From the NCBI RefSeq assembly GCF_000388065.1, contig NW_009242983.1, forward strand, positions 421,529 through 458,756: 37,228 nt of DNA, in the 5' to 3' direction. The translations under genes were made by a program, and so were the position numbers. The notes under the pieces are model-generated. The model made no database searches. It saw nothing but the letters and a program-made list of their open reading frames with translations, and was not told the origin of the DNA. Of the stretch, positions 1 through 10,500 are shown one piece after another. Position 1 is the first letter of the stretch; every line of letters starts with the position of its first letter. The stretch comes from Fonticula alba. Its lineage: Eukaryota; Opisthokonta; Rotosphaerida; Fonticulaceae.

Positions 1-864
1 GGGTGTCCCCGGGGGAAGCAGGCGCCTTTCCTTCCCCCGCCGTCGGACGCAGGCCTTTACAGACGCTACTTCCGGGCCTTGGGTGTCCCCGGGGGCGCGC
101 CGGCGAGATGCTTCCCTGCCGACTGGAGATCTGGGCGCCTCGGTCCACGGCGGGCGGGGGATGTCTCGCTGGGCGGCCCCGGCATGGGCAGGCGCCTGGC
201 CCATGGTGGGCAGCCAGCCCGGGCGGCGCGGGCGCCATCCTCGCTGGCCTGGCCCCGGACGCCGAGGCCGGCCCTCGCGCGCCCCGGGGCCCGGTAGATG
301 CCCGTCCGGCGCCGCGGGGCGTACGTCCTGCGGGGCGCCGGGGCCCGAGACGTCAGGGCCCGGTCCTCCGGCTGTGGCTCGCCGGCAGCCGCAGGCCGGC
401 CGAGTCGGAGCCCCCGGACGGGCGTCCCGTCGCCCGGTGGCCTTCGTGGCCGTGATGCAGCCATCGGGACGGGGGTCCGGTGCAGCGATGTGGCCCTGTG
501 GCCGGGCGGCGGTGGATGACCTCGAACATGAAGTGGGGGGGAGGCGGGGGCTTGGCCTCGGCCGACGCTGCAGGCGGCGCGCTCGCACGGGCCGGCCGCA
601 CGGCTGTCCGGATCGGCCGCGGGACCCGGCTGCGCCCCTCTGCGCGGGGCCCGCCTCTCGGAGCCTGGCCGACTGCGCGTGCCCGTGCCTCCCCGGTGTG
701 GTGTCTCGCGCGAGCATGCACGCCGGCAGCCCGACGCGGGGCCTCCCCCGGGGATCGGGTGGCGTGTGTGGCTGCCCGCCCTCGACCGGGGGGCCCTCTC
801 CGGCGACCTGGCCGTGCCGGCACACGCGAACATTTTTAAGCGGCGGCCGGATGCCCCTCCCCAT
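1..864. other. left-edge stretch without a supported gene
   Basis: Long open frames exist on both strands, but they overlap each other, are rich in Ala/Arg/Pro/Gly and show no domain, as expected by chance at this G+C content. A T-rich element near the right end (833-839) belongs to the tRNA-Arg upstream region. The end of a gene starting outside the window cannot be excluded. Confidence 0.5.
833..839 (+). promoter_or_regulatory. TATA-like element upstream of tRNA-Arg
   Basis: TTTTTAA lies 26-32 nt before the tRNA-Arg gene, in a surrounding of almost pure G+C. An AT-rich element at this distance is also seen at the other three tRNA genes of the window. In fission yeast and plants an upstream TATA element at about -30 helps TFIIIB binding at tRNA genes; a similar role here is inferred. 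Confidence 0.45.
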
Positions 865-938
865 GGCCGCGTAGCTCAATTGGATAGAGCACCTGACTAC
901 GGATCAGGAGGTTGTGTGTTCGAGCCGCATCGTGGTCA
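865..938 (+). tRNA. tRNA-Arg (anticodon ACG)
   Basis: This is a complete intronless cloverleaf. The acceptor stem GGCCGCG pairs with CGTGGTC (two G-T wobbles), the D-stem is GCTC/GAGC, and the anticodon stem CCTGA/TCAGG encloses loop CTACGGA with anticodon ACG. The T-arm is GTGTG-TTCGAGC-CGCAT and the discriminator base is A. The first anticodon base is presumably edited to inosine, so this tRNA would read CGC and CGT. CCA is not encoded, as usual for eukaryotes. It converges on tRNA-Glu 48 nt downstream. Confidence 0.96.
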
Positions 939-945
939 ACTTTCA

Positions 946-950
946 TTTTT
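946..950 (+). terminator. Pol III terminator of tRNA-Arg
   Basis: A TTTTT run starts 8 nt after the tRNA-Arg discriminator base, the normal distance for an RNA polymerase III terminator. Confidence 0.8.
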
Positions 951-976
951 GCGGCCATGGTCAGGGGACGCGGCGC

Positions 977-980
977 AAAA
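977..980 (-). terminator. Pol III terminator of tRNA-Glu
   Basis: A T4 run on the minus strand (AAAA on plus) begins 6 nt past the 3' end of tRNA-Glu. Both convergent tRNA genes thus terminate in the short spacer between them. Confidence 0.75.
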
Positions 981-985
981 GGGAA

Positions 986-1058
986 TTCCCATACCGGGAC
1001 TCGAACCCGGGTCTCGTGGGTGAGAGCCACGTATCCTAACCACCTAGACTATATGGGA
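986..1058 (-). tRNA. tRNA-Glu (anticodon CTC)
   Basis: This is a full intronless cloverleaf on the minus strand. The acceptor stem TCCCATA pairs perfectly with TATGGGA, the anticodon stem CGTGG/CCACG encloses CTCTCAC with anticodon CTC, the T-loop is TTCGAGT on a five-pair stem, and the discriminator is A. It reads GAG, the Glu codon expected to dominate in this GC-rich genome. It is convergent with tRNA-Arg. Confidence 0.96.
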
Positions 1059-1087
1059 CCGTATGGGATGCCCCGGCGGCCGGGACC

Positions 1088-1092
1088 TTTTA
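1088..1092 (-). promoter_or_regulatory. TATA-like element upstream of tRNA-Glu
   Basis: On the minus strand TAAAA lies 30-34 nt before the tRNA-Glu gene. It is the only AT run in that neighbourhood and matches the position of similar elements at the other tRNA genes here. Confidence 0.4.
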
Positions 1093-1567
1093 GCCGGATG
1101 TGCCTGAGGGCGGTCCACCGTGCCGCCCCCCGATGACGTGCCGCCCCGGCCGCACGCCGGGCGACCGGCGACGAGGCCGCGCCTCGACCGGGCCATCCTC
1201 CCGGCGGGCTTCTCTCGGGTCTGTGCCAGGCATGATGGCTGTGACTTGCGCGCGCGGCCCGATGAGCCGCGGGCCGCGCGCGGATGTCCTGCCTCGCGGA
1301 TGCCCTGGCTGCCTGTCGCACGCGGGAGACATGGGGCTCCCGGGGCCGGGGTACCCCCCCGGCACTGGCCGGCGCGGTGGATCCCCCTCGGCCTGCATCA
1401 TGGCGAGGCGGCGCCGCTGGCGGGCCTCCTGGCATCGGGGCTTGGGGGGCGGCAAGGCATCGGGAAGCCGGCCCGCGGCCTGCCCTTCCGCAATGGAAGG
1501 TCCCTGTGGTGGGGAGGTGCCTTCACTCCGGTGCCCCCCCTGGCAGGCCGAAGGTGAGGTGCCGTCA

Positions 1568-1696
1568 GGGCGAGGGGTAGTGTCTTTGCCGAGGGCGAGG
1601 GGTTGTGTCTTTGCCGAGGGCGAGAGGTTGTGTCTTTGCCGAGGGCGAGGGGTTGTATCTTTGTTGAGGGCGAGGGGTGGTGTCCTTGTGGAGGGC
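1568..1696. repeat. 25-bp tandem repeat, five copies
   Basis: Five imperfect head-to-tail copies of a 25-bp unit (it begins GGGCGAGGGG and contains GTGTCTTTGCCGA) start at 1568, 1593, 1618, 1643 and 1668, followed by a partial sixth GGGC. Copies 1-3 are nearly identical and copies 4-5 are more divergent. The unit length is not a multiple of three, so frames crossing it show a cycling peptide; this argues for non-coding minisatellite DNA. Confidence 0.9.
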
Positions 1697-2302
1697 TCGG
1701 CGTGGCCGGGCCAGCGGGATCGGGTCGGTTGGGATGCACCCTTTGGCCGCAGGAGGCGCCGGCTTTCCGGCCCGCGCACCTCCACCACCACCCCGTAGGC
1801 CGGACAGGGCAGGCACGTTCCCGGCCGACACCCGTCCGGCAAGCGGCGCACCGGGGGCGGCCACGACATGCGTGCTGCCCGCCCGGGACCGGCCGTGGGC
1901 GGGCCACATATCCGAGCATGCGGCCCGGCCGCAAGGCGGGCACCATGCCCACCGAGGCCCGGTGCCCGCACCCGCACCGGCGGACGAGCGTGCGGTCGAG
2001 GCACCGGGCCGAGGTGGTGGTCGTCGCGCCGGGGTCTCGACCGGCGGACAAAATGCCCAGCACCCTCGGTCGCGCGCGCGCCGGCACGGGCGGCCCTCGG
2101 GGCAGGATGCCGTCGCCGGACGGTGGCCGCCGAGCGATCGGCCACATGCCAACGCCCAGCGCGCGGGCCGGACCGCCGGTGTTGGGCGCGCGGCCTGCGC
2201 CATTTGGGCCTGCGGCGCCCCCGTCCCCGGAGGGCCGGCACTCTCGAACCCGCCTCCACCCGCACCCGCATCCCCACACGCCCCTGCATGGCCTGGGGTT
2301 GT

Positions 2303-2334
2303 TGCTTTGTTTTTTTTTTTCTGTTTTTTTTTAT
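2303..2334. other. T-rich tract upstream of the ten-exon gene
   Basis: Two long T runs lie about 270 nt before the proposed start of the ten-exon gene. A comparable T-rich block (about 7447-7490) precedes its duplicated copy, so the tract may be part of a duplicated promoter region. No defined TATA or initiator can be assigned. Confidence 0.3.
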
Positions 2335-2497
2335 TACCTGCCTCATCTTGCCTGTCGGTACCGCCCCGCGATCGAGGATGGACGACGGCCGCCCGACAAG
2401 CCGGGCTTCGGGGAGTGCCGCGGCGCGCGAGCCGGGCACGCTGGCCCCGGGGCCATCCCCCACGATGGGCACGCCTGCCCGACGAGTAAGGTGCGTT

Positions 2498-2525
2498 CCG
2501 CCGCCGCCGCCGCCGCCGCCGCCGC
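2498..2525. repeat. (CCG)n trinucleotide run
   Basis: About nine uninterrupted CCG units follow directly on a GTGCGT donor-like hexamer at 2491. If that donor is used, the repeat would be intronic or in the 5' leader of the downstream gene. Confidence 0.85.
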
Positions 2526-2603
2526 ACCGCGGGCCCTGCCTTCGCTCGATCCTCCGCGGGCCGAACGTCTGTCCTGTCTGACGGTTATGGTCCGACATTT
2601 GCC

Positions 2604-5600
2604 ATGGCCGGGCGGCTGGTGGATCTGGCCACCAGTAGCCACAGCGCGTCCGGGCTGCAGGCCGCCTGCTTTGTGGTGGGCCTGGCCGGCGGGTGCGACC
2701 CCCCGGCTGGGCACCAGCAGACGCTGGCCTTCGCGGCGCTGCAGGCCGCAGCCGGTGGGCATCTGGCCGGGCGGCGGGAGCCGCTGCGCCTGGGCGAGGT
2801 GCGTACAGACGGCTGACATGTGCCTCTGCCGTGTCCGGCCCCTGGCTGACGCGTGGCTCCCCCTTGGCCGGAGGCCAGACCTTGTCCCTGGAGGTCGAGG
2901 GTCTTCCGGTGGAGCTGAGCCCGGTTGAGCTCCGCACGGCCGGCGGGGCCACTCGGTCCGGGTCGCTGGCCCCGGGCGCCGAGCTGCTTCTGATCGCCGG
3001 CCCGACGGGGGGCCTGGCCCTGTCGCGTGCGCCGGTGGTGGCGGCACTTCCCTTCCTGGCGCATGCCCCGGCCGACCCGGGCGAAGGGCCCTTTCACATG
3101 GTCAGCCCCTGGCACTGGCCGGAGACCAGCCTCGACGTGCTGCTGGCGCCGGCTGGCGGGCCGGTGGCCCGGGCCCTGGCCGCCCGGCGGCCGGGCACCC
3201 CGGACGGGCGCCTCTACGCATCGCACGCCGGGCGGGTGTATGAAATCCGGTACGGCCGCCTGGTGGGCCCCGGGGAGCGGGGGGGGGAGCCACCGGCGCC
3301 GCTGACTCGCTAACCTTGGGGGTCCCCCTCCTGCCTCGCCTCGCGGGCGCCGGGCGCGCGCGCGTGTGGCCCAGCGTCTGCATGGGGGGCTCGGTTGCCG
3401 GGCTGTCCTTGCGCATGAGCGAGCGCCTGCTCCTCTCGCTGGGCCTGCAGGGCCGCCCGATGGTGCTGGCCCCGTGCGCGGCGCCGCCGGACCTGGCCGT
3501 CGTGTGGCTGGAGACAGATGCGCCCATCCGGCAAATCGACCGGGAGGCCGTCCTGTCGGCGGTGGCGGGCGCGCCGCTGCACGTGGACGAGGTACCTGCC
3601 GGGAGGGGGGGGGAGGGGGGCGGAAAAGGGCATTCGCCCTGGCCGGCCTCGCTGCCGACAGGAAAGAACATGGCTGGCTACTGACGCTCCTTTCCGGCCG
3701 GTGGGCGCACACATGGGCAGGTGGTGCGCTTCGCGGGGCTACGCTTCTCGGCTCGGGTGGTCCGGCTGATGGGTCGCGACTTGCGGCCCGTCTCCACCGG
3801 GGTGGCCGTGTACCCGGGGCCCGGGCACACCATCCTCCATGTGCAGACTCCGTGCGGGGACCCGGGCGACCTGCATCAGCTGGTGACCCTGCAGCCGAGC
3901 GACCCCCGGCGGGAGGCGCTCCTGCTGGAGCCGATGGTCCCGGACCGGGGGATGGCCGCCACCGAGCAGACGCTACTCGTGTCGGCGGGGGTCTTTCGGC
4001 AGGTTGCCAGCTCGGAGGCCCTGTGCCAGGGGGTCGCGCGGTTCCTTTGTCGGGGGATGCTGCTGGACGTGCGGTACGTGCTCCGGGGGGGCAGGACAGG
4101 GGGGGGGGGGGCGCGCGGGGGCGACCGGAAGGGGGCGGAGCGGCCTTCCTCGGTGGAACTGACGCATGCGTTGTCAGCCCCGGCGATGGGATGCGGCCAT
4201 ATGCCATCGCCATCCCGACGGGGGCACGACGGGCGCTGGGCCCGTTCGGGACCGCCCCGCTGGCATTGACCCCGGCCCCGGCGGTGGCGGTGGCCGCGTC
4301 GGTCGAGGTGTCCTTCGGCCCCGAGGCCATGCCGGCCGGGGGGCCACTGCCGGATATGCATCGCTTGAGAGGGGACTTCCTGCGGGCGCACCGCCAGACG
4401 ACCATGCACTTGGGCCAGGTACATGCAGCGATGGTGGCGATGGTAGTCAGCGAGGCAGGTCCAGGGGAGGGGGGGGGGGCACCACGCGCCTTGCCGGCGA
4501 CTGACCCTCCGCTCTGCGGGGCGGTGGCCAGGCGCTGCCCTTCCGGTCGGGCGATGTCGACCTGCTTGCCACCGTCCGGCGAGTTGTCTGGTCGGGCACG
4601 CCAGGGGTCGATCGCCCGGTGGGGCTTCTGCCGGCCGAGGCCTCGGATGGGTGTGCCTGCCTGCAGGTCACCGGCACGGGCCCCCCGGTGTCCGGCGGGC
4701 CGGAGTCGGGGAGCGGCCCGGCCGGGCCCGGTGTGCCGGCGGACGCCGCGCGCCGGTGGCTGCTGGTCGGGGACGCCGCCGCCGGCCCGGGGCTCCTCGG
4801 TCTGGAGGCCAGTGCCAGCCCGCCGGAGGGGCTGGCCCCCGGCCGGGCGTCCGTCAGCATCGGCGACCACCGGCTCCTGTGCGCCCTGGCGGCCGGCGGG
4901 CCGGATGTCTTCCTCCAGGTGAACGGCCACCTGCTGCTGGTTTAGTGCGTGGCACTGCTGGGGCCGGGGGGTGGGTCTAGGAGGCAGGGGCCCGGATGCG
5001 GGGACTACAAAGCACGCATGCGCAGGGCCACTCTGACACGGCAGGGCGCCACAGTCCGGACCCGCACCCGGGGGGCCGGTCGGCGGCCGGCAGTCGAATT
5101 GTCCTCAGCCAGTGGGACTTTGGGTGTATCTTCGGCCAGCAGCAGGTGCTCTGGGCCGCGGTCAGCATGGCCCCGCCGGTGGTGGATCTGGTGGAGGTGG
5201 ACCTGTCCCCGGGGCCGGCTGCCGCTGGGCCCATCTCCCACTCGGCCTTGGTGGCGTCCTTTCGCCAGGCGCTCCAGGGCACGGTCCTGTCCGTGGGTCA
5301 GGTACACACCCATGGGCGAGGGCGCACCCTGTGTGGTCCTTGGCCCCTTTCTTTTTCCTCCCGCAGGGCTCGCGCCATGCATGCACGTCTCCCGGGCCTG
5401 CCCTGCTGACCCGTGTCCATGACGGCCATTGCCCCGCCAGGCGGTCGAGCTGCCGACGCCGGGCGCCACGCTTCCGGGCCACATCTCCAGCCTGGTGGAT
5501 GGGGACCTGCGGCCACTGAAGGCCGGGCTCCTGGCCGCGGGGGACACCTTCGTCTATATGAACGCCCGGGGCGCGGGGTATGGCGTGCTGGATTGCCCGC

Positions 5601-7122
5601 TGTCGGCCCTGATCCGGATGCCACTGCTGGATGCGTACATTCGCCTGCCGGTAGCCGGCGCCCCGGACGTGGACATGAGCCGGGTGAGCCTGCGGCGGCC
5701 GGACATCCGGGTATCGGCGCGGACGATGGGCTCCCTGCGGGCGCACTTCCTCGAGGGCCGACGGCCGATCTTCCTCAACGAGGACTATCAGCTCCGGTGC
5801 GTGGTGCCACCGGCATGGGGCAGCTACATTCGGGGGGCATGGGGGGGGGGGGGGCAAGACGCCGGGCGGCGGGCACGCCATGGCCATATGCTGACCGCCC
5901 CTTTGTGTCGGCAGCCCGGTGGAGGATGGCCGGCTGAGGCTGCGGCACAATCGCGTCCTCCTCGGGCAGGACCTCCTGCCCCCGGCCGGGCCCTACTCTT
6001 TGATGGACACCGAGCCGCCGGAGGTGCTGTCGGTCACCTGCGAGGTGTTCCCGGATGGGGCCGGCCCGCGCTCGGGGCTGGATGTGCGGCTGCTGGAAGA
6101 CGCGCTGCTGCGCGCCCTCCCGCCGGACAATGTCATCCGGGCGAATGTGGTGCGTGCTGGGACGGCTCCCGGGGCACGGGCCAAAGCATGGGCTCTCTCT
6201 CTCTCTCTCTCTCCCTCTCACATATGCACACATGCACGCCCGACGCGGCGCCTGGCGCCCTGTGGCCCCGGCCGGACGCCAGAAGTACTCCGTCCTGCTG
6301 GACCCCCTGGACCGGTCCTCGCGGGTGGACATTTCCGTCCTGTGGATGGAGGGCGCGCGGAAGAACTCCTGCCAGCTGGCGGTCGTGGTGCCGGGGCTGA
6401 CATGGTTCACCTTCAGGCAGCCGCGCCGGGGCCCGGAGGCGCTCGCCTCGCCGGGCCCGCTCCTGGCCCCGGGCCAGCCGCACAAGCTGGTGGTCCGCTG
6501 CAATCCCCGGTGGATGGCCGTCCTCCGGGCGGAGTTCATCCCCACCGGGACCTTGCTGTATGGCGGGCTGATGCTCCCGCGGGATGTGTTCCAGTCGCTG
6601 GGGGAGGCCCTCGGGGAGGCCGCCCCGCCGGAGTGCATGGCCCTTTGGTGCTGCTCGCGGGTGTTCCTGGCCCGGCTGGCCGACACGCACGACACGCCGG
6701 GGGTGGTGCGCCTGTCGGAGGACTTCCGGTCGCATGTGCTGAGCTACCCGGACCTCGGGCCGTACATCACGCACTACCACCAGCCGGAGGCCCTCCGCCT
6801 GAAGGTGGTGCACATGCGGGTGGAAGCGACGGCCGCCGGCCGGGTGGCTGCCCCGGCGGAGGGGGGTCCGAGCCGGGACCAATTGCAAGCGGCCCTGCCG
6901 GCGGCCTTCCCCGACGGGAGCATGGTCCTGCTGGAGCGGCGCCCGGCGCCCGGGCTGCCGGTCACCCTCACGCCGGAGCTGCTGACCGATGGCCAGGGCT
7001 GGCAGATTTCGTGCGGCTTCTTCCACCCGGCCAAGACCCGCGTGCTCTTCTCCGGCCGCGGGGTGGCTGCCTCGTGGCGGCTGGCCGAGGGGGCCCGGGA
7101 CCCGGCGGCCGGTCCACGCTGA
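2604..7122 (+). CDS. ten-exon protein built of repeated exon modules, function unknown
   Basis: I read one gene with exons 2604-2798, 2879-3249, 3375-3591, 3721-4073, 4178-4418, 4532-4944, 5094-5301, 5441-5796, 5915-6149 and 6283-7122. This gives 3429 nt, 1142 aa, with one open frame and GT-AG at every junction. Donors are GTGCGT or GTACNN and most introns carry CTGAC before the acceptor. Introns 1,3,5,7,9 are phase 0 and introns 2,4,6,8 phase 2, so the gene looks like five two-exon modules. Odd exons end in a motif like LxxALxGxxLxxG[QE]; even exons end in a hydrophobic stretch with a split Arg or Tyr codon. A shared motif near (I/V)xxLxxxDLRPLxxG recurs in exons 4 and 8. I see no signal peptide, transmembrane segment or Walker motif. 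The FLEGRRPIFLNED-type ends faintly recall the Cdc48/Pex1-type N-domain motif; this is weak inference. The ATG at 2604 has a good context (G at -3 and +4), but an upstream exon is possible. Confidence 0.72.
4943..4950 (+). other. donor site overlapping an apparent stop codon (intron 6)
   Basis: Read through, exon 6 ends in a TAG at 4943-4945. The G of that TAG begins a perfect GTGCGT donor (4945-4950). Splicing from 4944 to the acceptor ending at 5093 joins TA to T as a Tyr codon and continues in the frame of exon 7 (RIVLSQWDFG). The downstream pseudogene copy shows homologous sequence on both sides of this point. This joins what would otherwise look like two genes. Confidence 0.7.
6193..6212. 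repeat. (CT)n microsatellite in intron 9
   Basis: About ten CT units with one interruption lie inside intron 9 (6150-6282) of the ten-exon gene, upstream of the acceptor ending at 6282. They could serve as part of an unusually long pyrimidine tract. Confidence 0.85.
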
Positions 7123-7575
7123 GCGGCGGGCCTGCCGGGCGGCGGTGTCGAACTCCAGAAGGGCCAGAATACATGCATTCCGCAGATGGGCGTCTTCCGG
7201 GGGGGGGGACGGGGTGAGGGGAGCCCGGGCACGCGAGCGCGCATGCGGGCGCCCGTGATGTCCCATGCGCGCCTGCCGCTGCGTGGGCAGCTGTCTCAGG
7301 GGGCCGGGGCCGCGCCCGCCGGCCGGGCCTCGGCGGTGGGAATGATCGGGGCTCGCCATCTCATCGGAAAGGGCCCGGGCGCGCGCTGCGGGCGGCGGCC
7401 CATTTTTTGCGGCCCTCCCCGGGACCGGATGCATGGGGCTGGCGGTCTTTTTGTTGTGCCTTTTGTCCGCTGCCCTTTTTTCTTTTTCTGCCCCGCCTTG
7501 TGTGCTGCCCCTGGTGCGATGGGGCCGAAGGCGTCGGATCGCCCCTGGCCATCACTTGGTCCGGGTGGTGCGGCG

Positions 7576-10500
7576 ATGCGCCAGGATTGGAGTGAGACGG
7601 CCCCGCCGGGCGAGCTGCCACCGGCGCCGGGCGAACACCACAGGCTGGCGGCCGCCGGGCGGCAAGTGGACCTGGCCGCCGGGGAGCCGATCCTCGAAGC
7701 GCGGCGCGTGGCCCTTTGCCCGCGTGCTGCCCTGGGGGGGGGGGAGGCGCCCTTTCTCATGCTGCTGTGGTCCCGGTCCTGGTCCGCGGGCCGAGGCCGG
7801 GGGGGGAGGGCGGCTCCCGCGCGGGCCGGCCGACTTCGGGGCGATGCCGACACGCTGGAAGCCCGGCCGGTGGAGGCGGCCCGGCTGGAGGCGGCTTGCT
7901 TGGCCGTGTCGGCCGCGTGCCAGGACGGCCTGGCTGCGAGCCGGGTGCCCCTGGTTCCCTTCGCCGCGCTGGAGGCGGCGCTCCGGGGCGCCCTTGCTGG
8001 GCGCGGCCGGCCGTTGCGCATGGCCGAGGTGCGTCCGCCGGCTCGGGGGGGGGGGGGTTCGGTGTCGCGGGCTTCGCCCGTTCGTTCGGGGCGGTGCGGC
8101 GGGTCGCGTCCTCCGCTGTGTCCGGCCCCCTTGTGCCCGGGGGGCGCATGCAGCAGGCGTGTGGCGCGCGGCTCGGAGGGCCGCAAGCACGGCTGCCCGC
8201 ACCGGGGGCTCCCGGAGCCTGGCCGCATTCCGCTGACCCGGCGCCGACCCTCGACTTGGTGGTCGACGAAGTGGCGCCAAGTCTGGGGGTGGCTGCGCTT
8301 CGCGCGGCCAACGGGCCCACCGGGTGCGGCCTATTCGGCCCCGGGGCCCGAGTCATCCTGGCGGTGCAGTCGGCGGGCAACATGTCGCTGGCGGATGCCC
8401 CGGTGGTCGTGGGCCTGGTCCCGCCCGAGGGGGTGGCCAGCGGGGCCGGCCCTCCCCCGAGGCAGCTGCATGTGGTCGGGGCCAGCCACTGCCCGGAGGC
8501 CAGCCTCGATGTGCCGTTGGCTCCGGTGGGCGGCCCAGCCGCGCGGGTCCTGGCCACCCGGCGGCCGGAGCGGCCTGGCGCATCGTTCTACGTGTCCGGC
8601 GGACAGCGTGTCCTTGAGATCCGGTGCGCTTGTCGAGCAGACGCTTCCGGGGGGGAAGCCCGAACGAAGGGCGGGGGCATCGCATCGCTCGCGCATCCCG
8701 ACACATGGGGCCCGGCATCCGCCCGCGCGCTGCCCTGCCGGGCGCCTCCCTGCGAGCGGGGGAGCGTCTGCTGATGGGGCCCGGCTCGCGCGGGCACCCG
8801 CGGCTGCGTGTGCCGTGCGACGCGCCGCCGGGGCTGGCTGTAATTTGCCTGGAGACCGACTTGGTGTCTCCGCAGCTGGATGAGCCCCGCCGGATGGCCA
8901 TGCTGGCTGGGGCGCCACTTCGCGTGGGCAACGTGCGTCTGGGAGGATGCCTGTGTTTGGCTTCCCCCCTTGGCCGTGCTATCGCCATGCCCTGTCCTGT
9001 GCCCTGGACCATGCGCCGGCCCGCGTCCTGGTTCGCGTCCTCGTTTGACTTGGCTCACCGTCCCCTGCTCCCCTCATACACACTCACACACACACGCACA
9101 CACACACACACACATCGGTCCGGCCTGACGCCAGGACATTCGCCTGTCCGCGCACAGGCGCCTGGTTCGGGTGGCGCGGCTCGTGGACCGGGACTTCAAT
9201 GATGTCCAGTCCGGCGTGGCGCACGGCGCTCCCGAGGCAACCATCATTCATGTGTGGGCCACGCAGGGCGAGCTGCAAGAGCCCCGGGCGCTGGCGGCCC
9301 GGCGGTCGTGCGCCACCCGGCCGGCGGCGGTATCGCTGGAACTCCTGCCCGGGGAGCCGGGCGGTGCGCGCGGCACGCTCTAAGTACCGCCGGCGGCCTT
9401 CCGGCGAGGCGAGTCGCCGGATGCCTTGTCGCGCGGGGTTGCCCGTTTCACCGCGCGCGGGGCTCTGTTCGATGTATGGTGCGAATGTGGTCTGCCTCCT
9501 GGGCGGGGCTGTGCCCTTGGTCTCTCATCCGGGGAGCCTTTCCTTGCCCGGTGGAGGAAGGCAGGGGGGGGGGATCGGCCGTCAGGGCCGGAGACTGACG
9601 TGCCGCAGCCCCAGCCACCTGGTGGCCCGCTTCGCCATTGCCATGCACCCCCCAGGACCTCAGCGCCATCGGGCCCATGCGTATGGCCCCTTGGGCGATG
9701 TTTCCGGCTGCGGGACTGCCGGTGCCCGCGTCGGTGGGGCTGACATTCGCCCTGGACGCGGGACCTGGCGCCTGGGAGCCGTGTTGCGAGGAGCAGCCGT
9801 CCCGGGCCTTCTTGGCCGCGCACGCCGGTGCCACCATGCGCGTGGATCGGGCACACAAGCCGGCGTATTGGGATCCTCCTGCCATGCCGCCCGGCTCGGC
9901 TGCTTCTCACCCCGCCACCCCGACTGGCCATAGCTCCTGCCCTTTGAGTCCCGGAGCGCCACGGTGTTGGCCACGGTCCGGCGGGTCACTTGGCCCGGCG
10001 GGGGGCCCCGGCGGAACGCCCGGTCGGGCGACTGCCCGATGGGCAGCCGGCCGGCGCGCGTCTCACGGTGGTGCCCCGGAGCATCGGTCTCTCCGGGGCC
10101 CGGCGGTGGCTGCTGGTCGTCACGGCGTCCGGTGGCGACGTCGCGTGCGCTGCTGTCTGCCTGGATGTCGGCGTCAGCTCGCGCGCCGGGGCCGTCCCGG
10201 GACGTGCCACCGTCAGTCCCTCCGCCTATCGGGAGCTGCGTGGCCGACTGCCCGGGGGGCGAGGATGCCTTCCTGCTGTCGGGCAATGGGCATGAATTAC
10301 GGCTTGCGTGCGCTGGCGCTGCTTCTCCCCGCATGGGGGCCCGCGAACATGCGTGCTCACCTCCCGTGTCCCTGTGGACGTTGCTCTTGCCTGCCCCGCC
10401 ACCAGCCCCGACCCGGCTCCTCACGGCGACATGCCGCCGCACCGGGTCACCCTCGGGGCATGGGACGCCGAGCGCCTGTCCGGCCGGCATGCCCTGCACT

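Larger units (their letters stand above)
1093..2603. other. intergenic region, no supported gene
   Basis: No open frame shows domain-like composition. The stretch holds a 25-bp tandem array (1568-1696), a T-rich tract (about 2303-2334), a (CCG)n run (2498-2525) and a GTGCGT hexamer at 2491 that matches the splice-donor consensus of this genome. That hexamer leaves open an upstream exon of the ten-exon gene. Confidence 0.5.

Noticed and set aside
1090-2952. 620-codon open frame on the minus strand
   Set aside because: It crosses the 25-bp repeat array, the poly-T/poly-A tract and the first exon of the module gene, has Arg/Pro/Ala-rich composition and no domain. Long chance frames are expected at this G+C content.
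2585-4930. 781-codon open frame on the minus strand
   Set aside because: It is antisense to six exons and five introns of the ten-exon gene and has no domain; the plus-strand model is supported by splice sites and a homologous copy.
5341-5366. Acceptor after the strong pyrimidine tract ending at 5366 in intron 7 of the module gene
   Set aside because: It would enter exon 8 in the wrong frame; the acceptor ending at 5440 keeps the frame and matches the start of the homologous segment in the pseudogene.
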